Notes under the pieces: model-generated
Seen by the model: the letters and a program-made list of their open reading frames with translations, nothing else
Databases searched by the model: none
Told to the model about the DNA's origin: nothing
Shown: positions 1-12,519 of the stretch, piece by piece
Numbering within the stretch: the stretch's first letter is position 1
Layout of the letters: the number at the start of each line of letters is the position of its first letter
Made by a program: the position numbers and the translations under genes
Source: Symbiodinium sp. CCMP2592
Taxonomy: Eukaryota > Sar > Dinophyceae > Suessiales > Symbiodiniaceae
NCBI GenBank assembly: GCA_905221615.1
Contig: CAJNDT010004624.1
Span: 532,291-596,290 of the forward strand
Direction of reading: 5' to 3'
Length of the DNA: 64,000 nucleotides

Positions 1-950
1 GTGAGTGTGCACATGTACATCTAGCCGAATGAGCAACTTTGTCAAGTCTGCATCATTCTACCACTACATGATACTACATGCATACATATACTGACAAACA
101 GAGATGCAGGGAAATGGGCTAAATGGACAGCACAAACTGGTGCCGTCGCGGAGTTTTTTGCTCAATTGTGAATGCATTTGTTCTTGTCTGTTCTTCTTTG
201 TGATATGGGAGTTTGGTGTTGCTGCGAATTTATTTCTGGTCCAGCATCGTACCCTCGCCTGCTTCGTCTTCCGGCTCAGGTGCTTACTGCAGCCATTGAC
301 GGGACGGCGCCTGGCTTGATCGAATGAATTATGAATGTCTAGCTCCTTTGAGCATCTGCGGCAAGCTCAGCTGTGTCTTTTGGACAGAACGTGCAAGCCC
401 CAGTGAGAGCATGTTGCTCATCAGGTGCGGGAAGAATGAGATTACTAGATTGCTAGGTGATGAGATGGCGGTCTTTTACCCTCAGGTGCCGCGTCTTAAT
501 CCCGTACCTCCAGCTGCTAAATCCTTACCTGGACACCGAACTGCCGAATGCGAAGCCTATTTGTGTATGAGGCGAAGATTTGGCGGGTGCCATGTGGTGG
601 CTGCTTTCAAACATTGCGGGGCCACCAAGGCCTGACAGTGATAAAGATCCTCTGATTATTTGACGACTTCCCACGGCTGAACCGAGGGCATAGGGAGGTT
701 TGCTGTCTAGAGGTCTGTCTGGGGAAAAAGGAACAGGGATAATGATAATGTCATCTATAGAATCATCAGGAAATTGCAAAGGGATCTCAATGGCTTGGTA
801 CAGTTCATGGAAGAGCAGGGCCAGGATGTAGGAATCCTGCCATCGAAAGCAAACAGCCACCTCACCCAACGCCGCATTGGCTCTCCTCCACAAAGTGCTG
901 TTTCTGTGCTTGGCTAAGTCCCGGATGGAGAAAGTCGAGAGCGTGTGTTG
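1..950. other. No gene recognised
   Basis: I see no conserved protein segment, RNA gene or strong repeat here. Short open frames exist on both strands, but none shows a recognisable motif. The stretch lies upstream of the first WD40 exon and may hold its upstream exons or promoter, which I cannot recognise. Confidence 0.4.
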
Positions 951-962
951 CCGATCAGCAGG

Positions 963-3900
963 CACTGTAACCTCTGCGGAGTTCTCCAAGGACGGCACCC
1001 AGGCTGGAGCACTGAACTTTGGCCTACGTGCATACCTGCATCTACTCGTCCCGTTCGCAAACAGAGTTCTGGAGGTGCTCACTGGGTCCTGGGACAAGAC
1101 CGCGAAGATCTGGCCACCGGGCACGCATAGGCGTAGCCAAACGCGCCTAGGGGCTTTTAGACGCATAGATAAGACTCACTGTCGTTTGCTACCTCGGTTC
1201 AGGCGAAACGCTTCAGTCGGAGTCGTACGTATGTCGTTTAAGTCAGGTTTCCGAACCTTGCGGCTGCGTACATGTGCAAATTGTTAACGACAAGGTTCAA
1301 CGACAGCAGATATGCCGAAAACACGAGACACTGCAGCATCCAATTATCAAACATCGACGGCGGTCCTGCTCGAATGTGTTGAAGATCATCTTCATGTGTG
1401 GCACCCTGTGGGCCCTTGACGGATCATCTTCCCAGGCATGTAGCACCGACCAGCCGTGAGCAGAACCGTGCGGAGGCGGGTGCTTAAGCTGCTTCTGGCG
1501 TGGGTTATCAGCTCAACAGGAGGCTCAACATGGATACGGGTTGGAGCTTTAGTGTGGTGGATTTGGGCTGAAGCCAGTGTGTAGGATGAATTGATCTGGA
1601 AGATGTCGCATGACAAGGAGGGGAAGCTTTCGTAAGTCCCGACGTTGGGCTGTGAGATCTCGGACGCGTTGTTTTCTGGGGCGGGTTAAATCCGACCACC
1701 CTAAACAATTACCTCTACTATTTTCGGGTTCGTTATTATAGTTATAGTTACTTGTAATGCTTTCTACCCAGGGCCAAGTTCATGCGGAAGCTCCCAGCTT
1801 TGCGGCCCCCGGATGTCTCAGAGGACTGCAGAGCAGACCTCGGCTCCTGCCTTGGCTGCGTTGGCTTTTTCCTGAAGTCCTGGTGTCAGACGCGCAGCAG
1901 GGCTTGCAAAAGTACGGGGCTTTTGGCTCCTCCATGTTCGGAAATGCTGGTTGTGTGAAATGCCACCTCTTCTGCCAGCAATCAACTTGTTAGTGACCCC
2001 TTTCGTGGCCACCAGCATCGTCACAACTCTGACTGCCAGTAGTTTGCTCAGCTGAGGCAACGATCGCCTTTGCCTTCGCACACTCCGCGGGCATAGTGCC
2101 TCCCTCGATCGTTAGAAGAAGTCATAAGAATCTTGAGATGAGGGCTTGTCAACTGCCTGTGCAGAGTCTTCGGCTGAGTGCCTACACGATAGAAAGCTTG
2201 GCGAGTTCCAGATACCTTTGAACAAAGAAGACACATCCATACACACGTGCAGGCATGCCTGTCCACTCTTGTCTTGTGTGGACGGTGCCCAAGTTACCAC
2301 TGTGGGTTTTTCTAACGAGGTCATCGGCCCGTCCGGATAGCCAACATGAGGTGCATGACCTTCTCACATACCTTACTCATGACCATAAAGGTCGTCAACC
2401 ATGATGGGATGTCCCACATAGTCGAAGAGTACGAAGCATGCTCGTGCTCACTCCGTGACTTATTTTGGAGTGTATGCAGGGGGAGCATGTGGCACGGTCA
2501 CTTGTGCCAGTGCATCCACTTGCAACCCGAACACCACCGCAGTGTGCATGAGTGGTACGTCCAGCACTATTATATCGCTCTTGTTGCACCTCCAGCGATT
2601 GTTTTCATCCAGCCAGCATGCTTACTGTATGTCTTGTGGTGCCAGAGACAACCTGAGATGAGGCCACCGCAGCTTCTGAGCCACTGAAAGGATGATAATC
2701 AATTAGCTCCACTCACAGCTTTACGAGGCTGGCTGTAGCTAGAGGGGCTGCATGTATGCATGCTGTTTTTGTGCACATTCGGGGGTAGAACGACAATAAC
2801 CTGAGGTCATGCAGTGCTCTCGGCTGCCTACGCTCCTGATGGTGATGCCGTGCCTTCCTGCAATTTTTCGAACAGTGCCGGCTTCAAGTGAGGCATGAAC
2901 CGAGGAGGATAGTGCGTTTTGCAAGAATAGGTGTGTAAACATCTGGGACAGGACAGGCAGATTTTGAGCATGTGTTGCGTATTCAAGGCATGGTCTTGTC
3001 TGTCTCTTAGAACTCCGATGCGGAGCCCCATCTCTGGAGATCTCCCCGTAAGCTTTGAGCCGTGAGCAGACGGAGTTTGCAGTTGGAGCTCGCGGTTGGG
3101 GGCATGGGTAGAGTAGTTCTTGCCCTCTCTAGGTGCTGTAATTGCATAAAACAGTAGTTATAAGTATTGCGCACTGGAGGTGCTAACCGCCTCTGTGGAT
3201 GGTACCGCGAGGATATGGCGCGGAGGCTGCACTGCAACGTCGAGGATAAATGAAGCTCTTGTGGCGTCGCCCTGTAGGTTTACGTTACAATGTGAACGTT
3301 TCAAGCAAGCAGAACTCAAAATAGGAGCAAGGCCATGAATCGATTCAACACATCAAACATTAATGAATGTTTGTGCCAAGCTGCTGTCCAGAGGAGCTGC
3401 GAAAGTTAGCTGAATCAATACGGGGATACCAACTACAGCTCCATCCGAACACCCGACAGCACCCCGACAGCGCCCTGGTGACAGGTGAGACTATACAGAT
3501 CCTAGAGGGGCATGGCTTGGGAGTTTTCTCAGCCGTGTTCTCAGCAGCCTGGCATTGATAGATGGGTGTGACAGGAACCGCCAGCCATGAAACCTGCAAA
3601 CCCTCGAAGTGAGGCTGACTGTGCTGTCACCGTCGTGCTAAAGCCACAACCCCTATAATTCCCGCACGCCACAACTTCCTCACGTCCCTTCCCCTTCCGA
3701 CCCTTCTGCCCGCCTCCCACTGAGTTGCCTTAGATTGCCTTAGGTGGATAGCCGGTTGATTCTGACCGCCTCTTGGGACCGCACAGCAAAGATCTGGGAG
3801 GTCGCCTCTGGCACATGTCTCAGGACGGGGAAAATGCCTTTGGGCGCAGATGCAGACGGGCTGGGTGGGAGAAATAGACTGGCAGTGTGTAAACACAAGG

Positions 3901-4290
3901 AATGACCAATACGTGACACGGAAGTGACGTGCCTCTGGGGTTGCTAGGGCCATGCCACACAGAACCCTATAAAAGCTTTGTTGGGAGGACGCTGAAGGGC
4001 CATGGACTCCCGGTGCGTTCCGCCGTGTTCTCCGCGGATGATGCTGCCGTACTCACTGCCTCGGACGACGGCGGGCGGAAGGGCTCGGGAGGAAAGCTTC
4101 TGCACAGACCCGCGTTTCGCGCGCTTGGCATGACATGAGTGATGCCGCAGCTGTGGAAGTAAGGGGAAGAGAGACAAGGACAGAGAAGTTAATGAAGTTT
4201 CCGAGGATGTGGATAAAACCGACATAGCTTGCAAGAGGTAGCGCGAAAATTTGGAGTGTGAAGACCGGGACATGCCTGCGAACGTTGGTG
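963..4290 (+). CDS. WD40-repeat protein gene, multi-exon, partial
   Basis: Six short segments on the + strand read as consecutive pieces of WD40 beta-propeller blades. About 963-1007 encodes GTVTSAEFSKDGTQ. About 1065-1112 encodes VLTGSWDKTAKIW. About 3468-3548 encodes GETIQILEGHG followed by VFSAVFSA. About 3744-3824 encodes LTASWDRTAKIWEVASGT. About 3980-4067 encodes TLKGHGLPVRSAVFSADD and LTASDD. About 4236-4290 encodes AKIWSVKTGTCLRTL. In order these give GH...V.SA.FS..G...LT.S.D.TAKIW..., the blade pattern of the family. The last segment ends at a good GTGAGG donor (4291). Other donors look like GC, as is common in dinoflagellates. The second and third segments are about 2.36 kb apart, so a large intron is implied. 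Neither the start nor the 3' exons were found. WD40 propellers are scaffolds, so the partner and function are unknown. The exon edges are estimates. Confidence 0.7.
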
Positions 4291-4299
4291 AGGCATCTT

Positions 4300-6687
4300 G
4301 GCTGATGCGTATGTGCTCCCCATGCTTTGCAAGAATTCCCCCACCCCACACCAGCTAGAGTCGTTCGGGTTTCTGAGAGGCCCAGTCCAGCAGAATGCTT
4401 GTTTCAGAGTTGCACTTGATGCAGCACGCAGGGTCGTGCACGTTTGAACGCCTGCTGGCGGCTTTGGCCACAAGCATGCACAGAGCAAGTCAAGGCCCCC
4501 CCCCCCCTCGCCTACCAGGGAGAATGTAGCCAAGGCCGGGTCACTTCGTTCGCGTGGCGCTTTTCAGCAACCTGGCATCATAACGACATCTAGATTGTGG
4601 CATCGCCAACGCATGGAGTGCTGCAGTGCCAGCAGCATGGGGCCCTAGAGCCACAGTTACCAGGATCTCAACCATCTCGCTCTGATGCTCAAAATTCACA
4701 ATCTCTAGATACCAGCGTCCAGCTGGCCATGATCGTTCTTTCAAGGGCCTGGGCATTTACAGCCCGCATTTGCAGCGCCCCAGAAAACCCTGCCAGGCCC
4801 TGACGCAACCTTGGTCCTCACGTCCTTCGAGGATGGCAGCCTTGCTGTAACACTACATGGGCCGTTCGAGGGATTGTTGACAAGGGCTCCATCCCACTTT
4901 TTCACCCTAACCTCGTACGATCCAGGCAACCATTTAGAGGGGTGGGTTACATGTACCCGAGTCAAGTTATCACTCCAAGAATTTGGTTACATTTGTAATG
5001 TAGGCTGAGAGTCCTGAGAGCCCTTTCAAGTGCCCTTGCCCGGCTCAGGAACAGCCCAGCTCTGGGATCCTTGCACAGGGGACTGCCTGCAAACCCTGTC
5101 TGGCCACGACCAGTCGGCGGGGCCTGGCTCAGGATATTTGAAAGAAGGGGCGTTCCGGCTTCGGATGTGGCACTCAAGATAGAGATCACTTTCCTTTGAG
5201 ACAAGTGCAAGACATACACGTCCCGTGGCAGGTGAAGTTCGCGCGCTTCTCGCCGTAACCTGACGTGGGTGTTGTTCCAAGAGATGTATCTATTCAAGGT
5301 GGTCGCAAGTGAGAGTGTACTAACTACCAAAAGCCCCGTCAAGGGCCCCATGAAAACAACACCCACTTGAGCGCCCCTCCGCTTGACTTCGACCGCCGGA
5401 GCCAAGCCGGCTGCATAGCCAGGGCAACTCTCCAAGAGGCTACTGACCAGCACTCGTACGGACCTCATTCTCCTTATGGAAAATTGTTTGTATGTTTCCT
5501 CTTTGCCACAGTAGACTCGGGTTTGAAGAGTTGCCATGTTTCAAGTGCATCATATCGAATCGCCGAGTATGGAGGTCCCACATGGCCACAGCCCCCGGTG
5601 TGGTTCACAGCTCCTGGGAATTTCTTGTAGAGTCGTGCTTGTGTTGGCTTGGGCACTGACCTCCTGCCCCGCGCCTTCGTTCCGCCACCAATTTCATTCA
5701 GTGCTGCTCGTGCTTGTGGAATGGCTGCATGTGAATGTTCGTGAAGACTTTCGTACCGGTTAGAGGTTAGAACCGGTGTAGATTGTCGGTCGCGGCCACT
5801 TTAACCAGTCTGGCCTCTGGCCTGCAAAGTGGCAGCACCTTCATCTACATTCTGCATGCTGCCATAATTGGCACAATGCTTTGCGGCACGTCTGGTATTT
5901 CCGGTGTTGACAGAAAGGTTATACAGGACATTGCAGGTCAATCAGGTCTTCAGAAGTGCTACTTATGCGCCTGGATCGTTTTGGCAGGGCATCTTGTTCC
6001 TGCCCTGTCGGCAAAGATAGCGGCACATTGCAGATCTGCGTGAGCATAAAAGTCTTCTGATACCAGGCCCACCAAGCAAGTCGCATACGAGTACCACTCG
6101 AGCACTGCGGATGTTCTGCAGTAACTAGGAAGCAGCGAATACGCGGCAATGGAATGCGGAATCCCCGCTTCGCAGATCTTTCTGATTGATATGTCGGTCA
6201 GCCAGTCCGTGAGCAACCCCTCGGGATCGAAAGGAGGCATTCAAACGAAACTTTGAAGCAGGGGTGGGCTAACTGGCCAGTTGGGGAGCGTTGAGCTCTG
6301 TTGACCTTGCTAAGAGACGCGAACGGCGTTGTGCATGAAAATCTTCTTGCCTCAGCAAATCATTCGCTTCACACAAGCCTGAAGAGAATCGGTGGTTGTT
6401 CTACGAGAGCCCGAGTGAATGCACTTACTTTGATAGAACAGTAGCAAGACTGTCAAGACTGTCTATAAAGTTGAACAACCCCCAGTTCTCGGGGTTCAGT
6501 CTGATGAAAGGATCAGGCCGACCCATACAGGAGGAACAAGCAGCGTGCTTTAAAAAGCGCGAGCGTTTGCAACTCCTGTGGCCGATGTGGAAGATGCAGT
6601 TGTGTTTGGCACGGTCTTGTAGCCAATGAAGATGGAACTTGTTCAAGACATCACTATACATCACGCCTGAAGACGAGGGCAGGACGC
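4300..6687. other. No gene recognised
   Basis: Downstream exons of the WD40 gene may lie here, for example around 4800-4850 where LVLTSFEDGSLAV is loosely blade-like, but I cannot support them. A C10 run lies near 4500. No other coding signal or RNA gene was recognised. Confidence 0.35.
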
Positions 6688-6689
6688 AT

Positions 6690-6835
6690 GCAGACATATG
6701 TGTGTATGCATGATTGCGTATGTATGTACGTATACATATATATATAGATATCTATATACATACATGCAGGCACACATGCATGTAGACATACATACATATA
6801 CATATGTATAATTACATACATATGTATATCTGTTA
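6690..6835. repeat. (ATAC/ATGT)n-type microsatellite
   Basis: The stretch is dominated by interspersed TATG, TACA and ATATAT tetramers and dimers with little other information. The short open frames over it translate to Tyr/Met/His-rich low-complexity strings and are not genes. Confidence 0.85.
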
Positions 6836-7107
6836 ATCTATTACTTATATTCAAATACATATGGGCAGACATACATATGCTTGAACATAGGAGTATATGT
6901 AAACATGAACGGGTTTGTCCGTTTACATCTATTCATGCATTTGTCTCTTTTGATAATCTATCTTGCTACCCATTTAAGCTTCTGTGCTCAGACTTTTCGT
7001 TTGCACGTAGGAAAATCTATCTATCAGTCTGTGTGTCTGTCTGTTTGTCTGTGTATCTTCCGATCTTTCATTCGATCTATCGAGTATCTATATCTCCACA
7101 TGAGTAA

Positions 7108-7165
7108 TTTACATATATATATATATATATACATATACACATGTTCATATACACGCAAACACATG
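7108..7165. repeat. (TA)n microsatellite
   Basis: An uninterrupted (AT)n run near 7110-7131 is followed by ATAC/ACAC-rich sequence. Confidence 0.85.
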
Positions 7166-7629
7166 CATATTGCAAGTGTCAGTCTGTTTCAGGCCTGACC
7201 TCCCGTATACAACTGCCAGCCACTGTCGGGACTGGGCTCAAACCATGTCGCATGCATGCCTGCCTTGTGCGAGTGTGTGAGTCGAAACCATGTCGCATTG
7301 CCTAACTTTCTGACAAGCGTCCGCTGTGCAGCATCGGTGACCGGAAAACCGTAGTCTTGGATAATATGAAGGCCATCACTTGTACCACAGTGGATGCTAG
7401 TACTCGTTACCTCAACCCACGGTCTCAACCCAAAGCCGCACACCGCTTCCCGGCATTGGGATCTCCACAAAAGCTGGAAAGATAACGGGTCTGCCTTCTT
7501 TTGGAAATGCAAAGATTTGCTTTGGATCCCAAACACCGAGCTCAACCCCAAACCTCTACACCCGAAGCTTCAGGACCTGCACCCGCCAAACCCGCCTGTA
7601 CCCTTGAACCCTTGAGCCAAACCTTCAAA

Positions 7630-7728
7630 ATGACCCAGTTCTCTGCCATGGCTTTGCTAGTGCTGGCGCTGCTTGCGGCCTTTGCCGTTCCGCTGGCCAC
7701 TGGCGAGGAGGGCTACTGTGCTGCCGGC
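7630..7728 (+). CDS. Possible first exon with a secretory signal peptide
   Basis: An ATG at 7630 opens MTQFSAMALLVLALL, continued by an Ala/Val/Pro-rich stretch and ATGEEGYCAAGQ. This reads as a typical N-terminal signal peptide: a short polar start, about 16 hydrophobic residues, and a small-residue cleavage site around Ala-Thr-Gly before EEGYCAA. The frame closes at 7749 without a recognisable domain, so this would have to be the first exon of a secreted or membrane protein, or a stray fragment. I could not find a continuing exon. The likely donor region is 7725-7745. Confidence 0.35.
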
Positions 7729-7749
7729 CAGGACAGACGACCACTTTGA

Positions 7750-10500
7750 GGATCTGTGCCAAGGTCATCGTTTTTCCGACGTTGAGGGTTGCTGAGCTCC
7801 GCGGACCAAAACAGCTCCGGCACGAGCTCAAGGCCTACCCGATACCTGAACATAGTCACCAAGTGGAAGCAGCTGGGTCCTGATGAAGAACCTGGACAAG
7901 ACTACTACATGAGCCGAAACTGTCAAGCCGCCGCACCATTAGGAAGCCACTGCAGGACTGCTCGGCGGACCAGCCCAGGAAAGCAAAAGTCAAGTGGCTT
8001 GGCACGATTCAGTTCGGCCGTGGCAAGACAAATCGAGACAAGTTCAGCTTGTTTTCCTACATTGGTCCTACAGCAAAGAGGTGTCGGAAGGTGATTCTTT
8101 TTGGTGCCACAAGCCCATTTTTGGTTTGTTCGAAAACAAGGAGCTGCTCCGTGCCAGATGGCAGGGAGGTGGCACCACCCAGGCACGACAGGGATCCAAA
8201 ACTTGGATCGAAAAGCCAAAGAGGGGCAAAGATGCTTGTATTCTGCTTTGGCTTGCTTCCAGACATTTGCCAAAGTGGTTCTCGCATACTCGAAGTGAAG
8301 GCAGAAGGCTAAGCAATTGCGAGCTTACACTTATAATTCGTAGTGATGTTAGCCACCGCGAAGAGGACCTACACAGTTGCTTCTGAAAGTCTAGAGGTGA
8401 GCAAACACTAACACAGGAGTCTGATCACATGCCGGGCCTTCTCGAGATGCTTGGGGTGACATGCAAGCGAACCGCCGGACCCTGAGGATGTTGGACCTCC
8501 AGGCAGCAGCCAAGGAATGCTTCGCGGCAGCAGCCATTTTCATCTCCCCCATTCAGTTTTCTGCGACATCCTGTGAATTTGCTCTGGTTTTCACAGGATG
8601 GACTACCTGTCATGAGCCATGCGGTACAATCGGACAATCGGGCATGCCGGCGTCGACACAAGCATGTGCACCATGCAAGGCAAGCACTTGAGCGGCTGCC
8701 GAGCTGTCACTGCGTTTGTTGGGACCGATTTCCAGCACCACGACTGCACAAATTCAACATCCATGGATGCATTGCTTGACACCCAACTTTGAGTGTGTGA
8801 AATCCGAGGAAGAACCAGGAATATGAGTTCCGCTTCGTGACTGGGCCCCTGGCTCTGTTTTCATCCTTCTTTGCTGTGCACGAAAACGGTCCTTGCCAAT
8901 TGGCCAAGCCATGAACAACAAACTTTCTGTTAAGTTCAGCGGACCAAGATCAACAAATGTGAATATGATAGACTGGAGACGTTTTTGGGGTAGATACTCG
9001 GACATGAAAGACAAGACGCCCCCCATCATGCCAGCTGATCAAAGCCCCAAGTGCAAGACTTTCGAATCATAGAAGAGCTGGATTGTCTTGGTTTCACTAG
9101 CGTCGCAACAGGATAAAGCCTTGCACGGCGGATCCAGAATACCGAACAGTGCTGCTGCCCGCAGACTCAAAGGCAAGACGCTCGGACCTTTGCAAAACGC
9201 ATTTTGCTATTCTGGGGCCTCCTCAGCCGTCAGCTCGGTGCAATCTAAATTTTGCCTTGCAGTAGGAGGGCTGATGAATGTTCAGGGTCAAGGACATCAG
9301 GTTGCATTAAGCCGTCGATTCACAGGGCTTGAGTTCTTTCATTTCAGAAGTTGCAGTGCTGCGATGTGGACCAAAGCGGAAGTATTGCCGCATTGCGGCC
9401 TCTGAACGAGCATGTCTGAAACTACACCTTCGTCAGGGGTCGCTTCGTGGTCAATGGGGTGGTCCGGTACCGCTGGAAGTCTTGGCAGCGCAGGGAGCCA
9501 CGCTGGCCCGGCACGCGAGAGTCGGTTCAGAGTTGTTCAGCGGGTTCTGGCCCAAAGGCTTGTAGTGTAGGACAGCAGTTGGCGATGCAAGACAGCTTAG
9601 CTTTGTGAGGATTCTCAAGAGCGTATCACCTTTATCTGGACAGGCTGCCGAGGTAAATTTTCAAGAAAAGTTGCACGAGGGGTTGGCCGTGAGCTCGATT
9701 GCGGCGTTCGGCGTGGTTCTATCAGTGTCTCTGTTCCATCTTTGAGGTGCCGGAGAGCTCACCCCGCAACAACAGTTCCGGGCCTTCAAACAAGTCGTCG
9801 ACCTGTGGCACAGATCAAAGCGCCTGAGCCTTTGGAACTTAGACCCACGCCGTACTTGACACAGACGCAACGATATTGCGACATCGCAAATCCCTAACCA
9901 GCAAAAGCCCTGCGCTTCATGGAAGGTGCGGGAGAATCCGCCGATCGCAAAGTTCGACGGCTTTCTCTCCGAAATCTGTCTTGCACTGGGCCGAAGATAG
10001 AAGTAACGCACGGCTCCTGTACCTTTGAGCTTGCCAGTTGTGCCAGCGATACATCGTCACGGGCGGAATACCTTTCCGCCTCGCATCATGTCCCACGTTG
10101 TGGAATTTCTCATGCCCCTTTGAAGTGAAGAGTATTTGCATGGGCTGGGTTGGTTTTGCCTCTTGCTTCCCGGAGTCGAGCCTACACCCCTTGAGCCGAA
10201 GAGATGTCCGACCTGAACGGAAGTATCCTGAGGGCAAGAACTGCACTCCCTCTAGCCCTCGCTCCAAGGGTTACGGCCTCAGCCTACCAGCTTCCATCCA
10301 AGGATGACGAGATCCAGCATATCATGGAGCTGGCTCGCCCGCGCTTTGTCAGGTCCACCACGGGCATGACCTACGACACTTGGCCTTGCTTTGTGAATGT
10401 CGGCGCGAGGCTAAGCCCAATCCGGGCATCCCAGTCTCTGAGATCCGAAATCGAAAGCAGGGATTCTTTTGCATCATCTGCTCTGCAAGGGTGCCCTGGC
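7750..10500. other. No gene recognised
   Basis: Several overlapping frames of 60-130 codons occur on both strands around 7.9-8.4 kb and 9.7-10.5 kb. None shows a domain motif, a membrane pattern or a consistent exon structure. I regard the stretch as intergenic or intronic. Confidence 0.4.
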
Positions 10501-10533
10501 TCAAAACCTTGAGAGTTTGGTTTTTGGCAGCCC

Positions 10534-12294
10534 ATGTCCGCAGCCATGTCTGTACCGGCCGCTGCGGAACAGGAGTCGGAGAACACAAATATCAGCAAAC
10601 CCGGCTCATACCTCTCCCAGTGCACCACGCTGGCTGGGGATTCCTGCGCGGAAGAGCTTAGTCCTGGCCGTCGCCGGCGCCGGGAGATATCGGCCATCAA
10701 ACCCGATGTCGAGAATGCCCTAGAGGTGCAGCCTGAGTGCCATGCAGTCAGCATTTGGACCTGTAAGTCCATGGGTATCGTGGTGGGGGGCTTCCTTCTA
10801 GCGTTCCTGACTGCAATTTGTTCGGCTGTCCCATATGGATTCTTCCTTGGCTACATGGGGCTGGATTCATACGTAATATCTTCCATTACGCAGCTGATGC
10901 AGCTTCCACACGTGTTGCTTCTTCCGTTCGGCTTTCTCACGGATTGTTGCCCGATTCGGGGCAAGCACCGGAAGCCTTATTTCGTGGCATCATGGTGCCT
11001 TGCCGGTTCTGCTCTTCTTGCCATGGCTTTAAAGCCACTGCCTGCTCCCTTCTACTGCCAGAACGAGGATGGCAGCTACAACTTTATGGTCCCTCCATGT
11101 AACCCGAGCATCCGCACCGAGAAGAACTGGTACGTGTTCTGGTTATTCATCCTGACAGCAGGCATCCAGCTTGGCATCGCGGCCGGTGAGGGTCTCCTGC
11201 TTGAGTACTCGCAGCGTGAGCCGGTTGAACGCCGAGGGCACATCAAGGCGGAAATGACTATGGTGTCCACAGCCGGGGCCTTGGCCGCCACTGTGGTCGT
11301 TGGCGTGCTCATGAACAGCAAGCCCTACCTGGGGACGTTTGATTGGGGGTTCTCCTTCAGCGGTCTCATGGCCTTTTGCTTCGTTCTGGTTGTCTTCATG
11401 ATCCCGCTCTCTGTTTGTTGTGTGTACGAGCTCCCGAAACCCAGGCAATGCGCGGACCAAACCTCCTGCCATGCCCATGTAAAGTCTTCGTGGGAGCTGG
11501 TCCAGAAGAACTCGTTCTCGAACCTCCTTTTCTTTGCATTCTTGGTGCAGCTGCTTTTTTCAATAACAACCACCGCCGGGCCAATGGTGAGGAGCCGATG
11601 GGCCGAGGTCAAAGTCCTGCAGCAACAAACGTTTGGCCTTGCAGGGCTGGTTGTCATGATGCTGGCGACCTGGATCTACAAGGTTTGCCTGCTCCAGTCC
11701 AGCTGGCGAAAGGCCGTCTTCGTCTCAGTCGTTGCCATCATTGTCTTCGATGCAATCCCGACATTCCTCACCATTTTCGGCGTCGTCCGCAACCCGTATT
11801 TCTACCTCGGTGAAGACGTCCTTGGCAGTATCCCCAAAGCCGCACTCCAGTTGGTGTCCAATTTGATGATCATCGAACTTGCTGAGCCGGGTCGGGAGGG
11901 GCTGTGCTTCGGCCTCATCAATACGTTCCAGAGCTCGAGTACACCCTTTGGGGCAGTTGTGAGCAATCAAATCTTCGGACTTTTCAGCCCGAACCTATCC
12001 ATGCTTGAGAACTACGTTGCAGACACTAGCACCTTCCGCTCTACAGTTGCCTGGTCCTATGTGCTCAGCTATGGCAGCTCCCTGATTGCTTTGTTTTTGC
12101 TGCCCATGATCCCCTGGCAGAAGAAGGATGCTCAGAGGCGAAAGAAAGAATCAGGCTCCAGCTCTGTCAAGGCCACATTGGTCATTGTGATCCCGGCCTT
12201 GTGCCTCATGTACGGAATCATGGTTCTGCTTCTGACCAGCCAAGAAGAGACGGCTTGCCTCAAGTGGATCGGTGGCCATGGCTGCGGAAACTAG
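10534..12294 (+). CDS. MFS transporter, folate/biopterin transporter (BT1/FBT)-like
   Basis: This is a 586-residue continuous frame with about 12 hydrophobic segments. The first ~75 residues are polar and would be cytosolic. The first membrane segment (about 83-110) is followed by a second segment ending in PFGFLTD and the loop CCPIRGKHRKPYF. In position and in its D...P..G.RRK.Y pattern this loop matches the loop between helices 2 and 3 of the BT1/FBT branch of the major facilitator superfamily. That family moves folates, pterins or S-adenosylmethionine in protists and plastids, but the substrate here cannot be read from sequence. A large central loop separates the two six-helix halves. The first ATG is used, and a second Met lies four residues later. 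The gene is uninterrupted, unlike its neighbours, so an mRNA-derived (retroposed) copy is possible, although no spliced-leader relic was found. Its 3' end is partly duplicated downstream. Confidence 0.75.
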   Translation: MSAAMSVPAAAEQESENTNISKPGSYLSQCTTLAGDSCAEELSPGRRRRREISAIKPDVENALEVQPECHAVSIWTCKSMGIVVGGFLLAFLTAICSAVPYGFFLGYMGLDSYVISSITQLMQLPHVLLLPFGFLTDCCPIRGKHRKPYFVASWCLAGSALLAMALKPLPAPFYCQNEDGSYNFMVPPCNPSIRTEKNWYVFWLFILTAGIQLGIAAGEGLLLEYSQREPVERRGHIKAEMTMVSTAGALAATVVVGVLMNSKPYLGTFDWGFSFSGLMAFCFVLVVFMIPLSVCCVYELPKPRQCADQTSCHAHVKSSWELVQKNSFSNLLFFAFLVQLLFSITTTAGPMVRSRWAEVKVLQQQTFGLAGLVVMMLATWIYKVCLLQSSWRKAVFVSVVAIIVFDAIPTFLTIFGVVRNPYFYLGEDVLGSIPKAALQLVSNLMIIELAEPGREGLCFGLINTFQSSSTPFGAVVSNQIFGLFSPNLSMLENYVADTSTFRSTVAWSYVLSYGSSLIALFLLPMIPWQKKDAQRRKKESGSSSVKATLVIVIPALCLMYGIMVLLLTSQEETACLKWIGGHGCGN

Positions 12295-12515
12295 CTACCA
12301 AGACTTGCACCCTTCTTCAGTCTTCAGTTCGGACGAATTCCCTTCGGTGCGACTCTGTCAGCTGGGCGGGTGGGAAAAGTTACCAGGACTGTGGAGCAGT
12401 CTGGAACTTCTGACCAGCCAAGAAGACCTGACACAGCTTCCCTCCAGTGGATCGGTGGCCAAGGCTGCGAAAGCTAAGTACCAAGACTTGTGGAGCAGTC
12501 TGGAATTTATCTCGA
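12232..12515 (+). repeat. Imperfect tandem duplication of the transporter 3' end
   Basis: The stretch from CTGACCAGCCAAGAAGA through GTGGATCGGTGGCC and TACCAAGACTTG occurs over the last codons of the transporter (12232-12307) and again at 12410-12490. The segment TACCA(A/G)GACT(T)GTGGAGCAGTCTGGAA is present at 12381 and 12478. The copies differ at several positions, so the event is not recent. They give the alternative C-terminal reading LQWIGGQGCES beside the gene's LKWIGGHGCGN. Confidence 0.7.
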
Positions 12516-12519
12516 TCGT

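Noticed and set aside
525-1166. 213-codon minus-strand frame
   Set aside because: It overlaps the + strand WD40 exons antisense and shows no domain, so it is a shadow frame.
7611-7621. CTTGAGCCAAA, the reverse complement of the leader 3' end, near the signal-peptide exon
   Set aside because: Wrong orientation for that exon and only 11 bases long.
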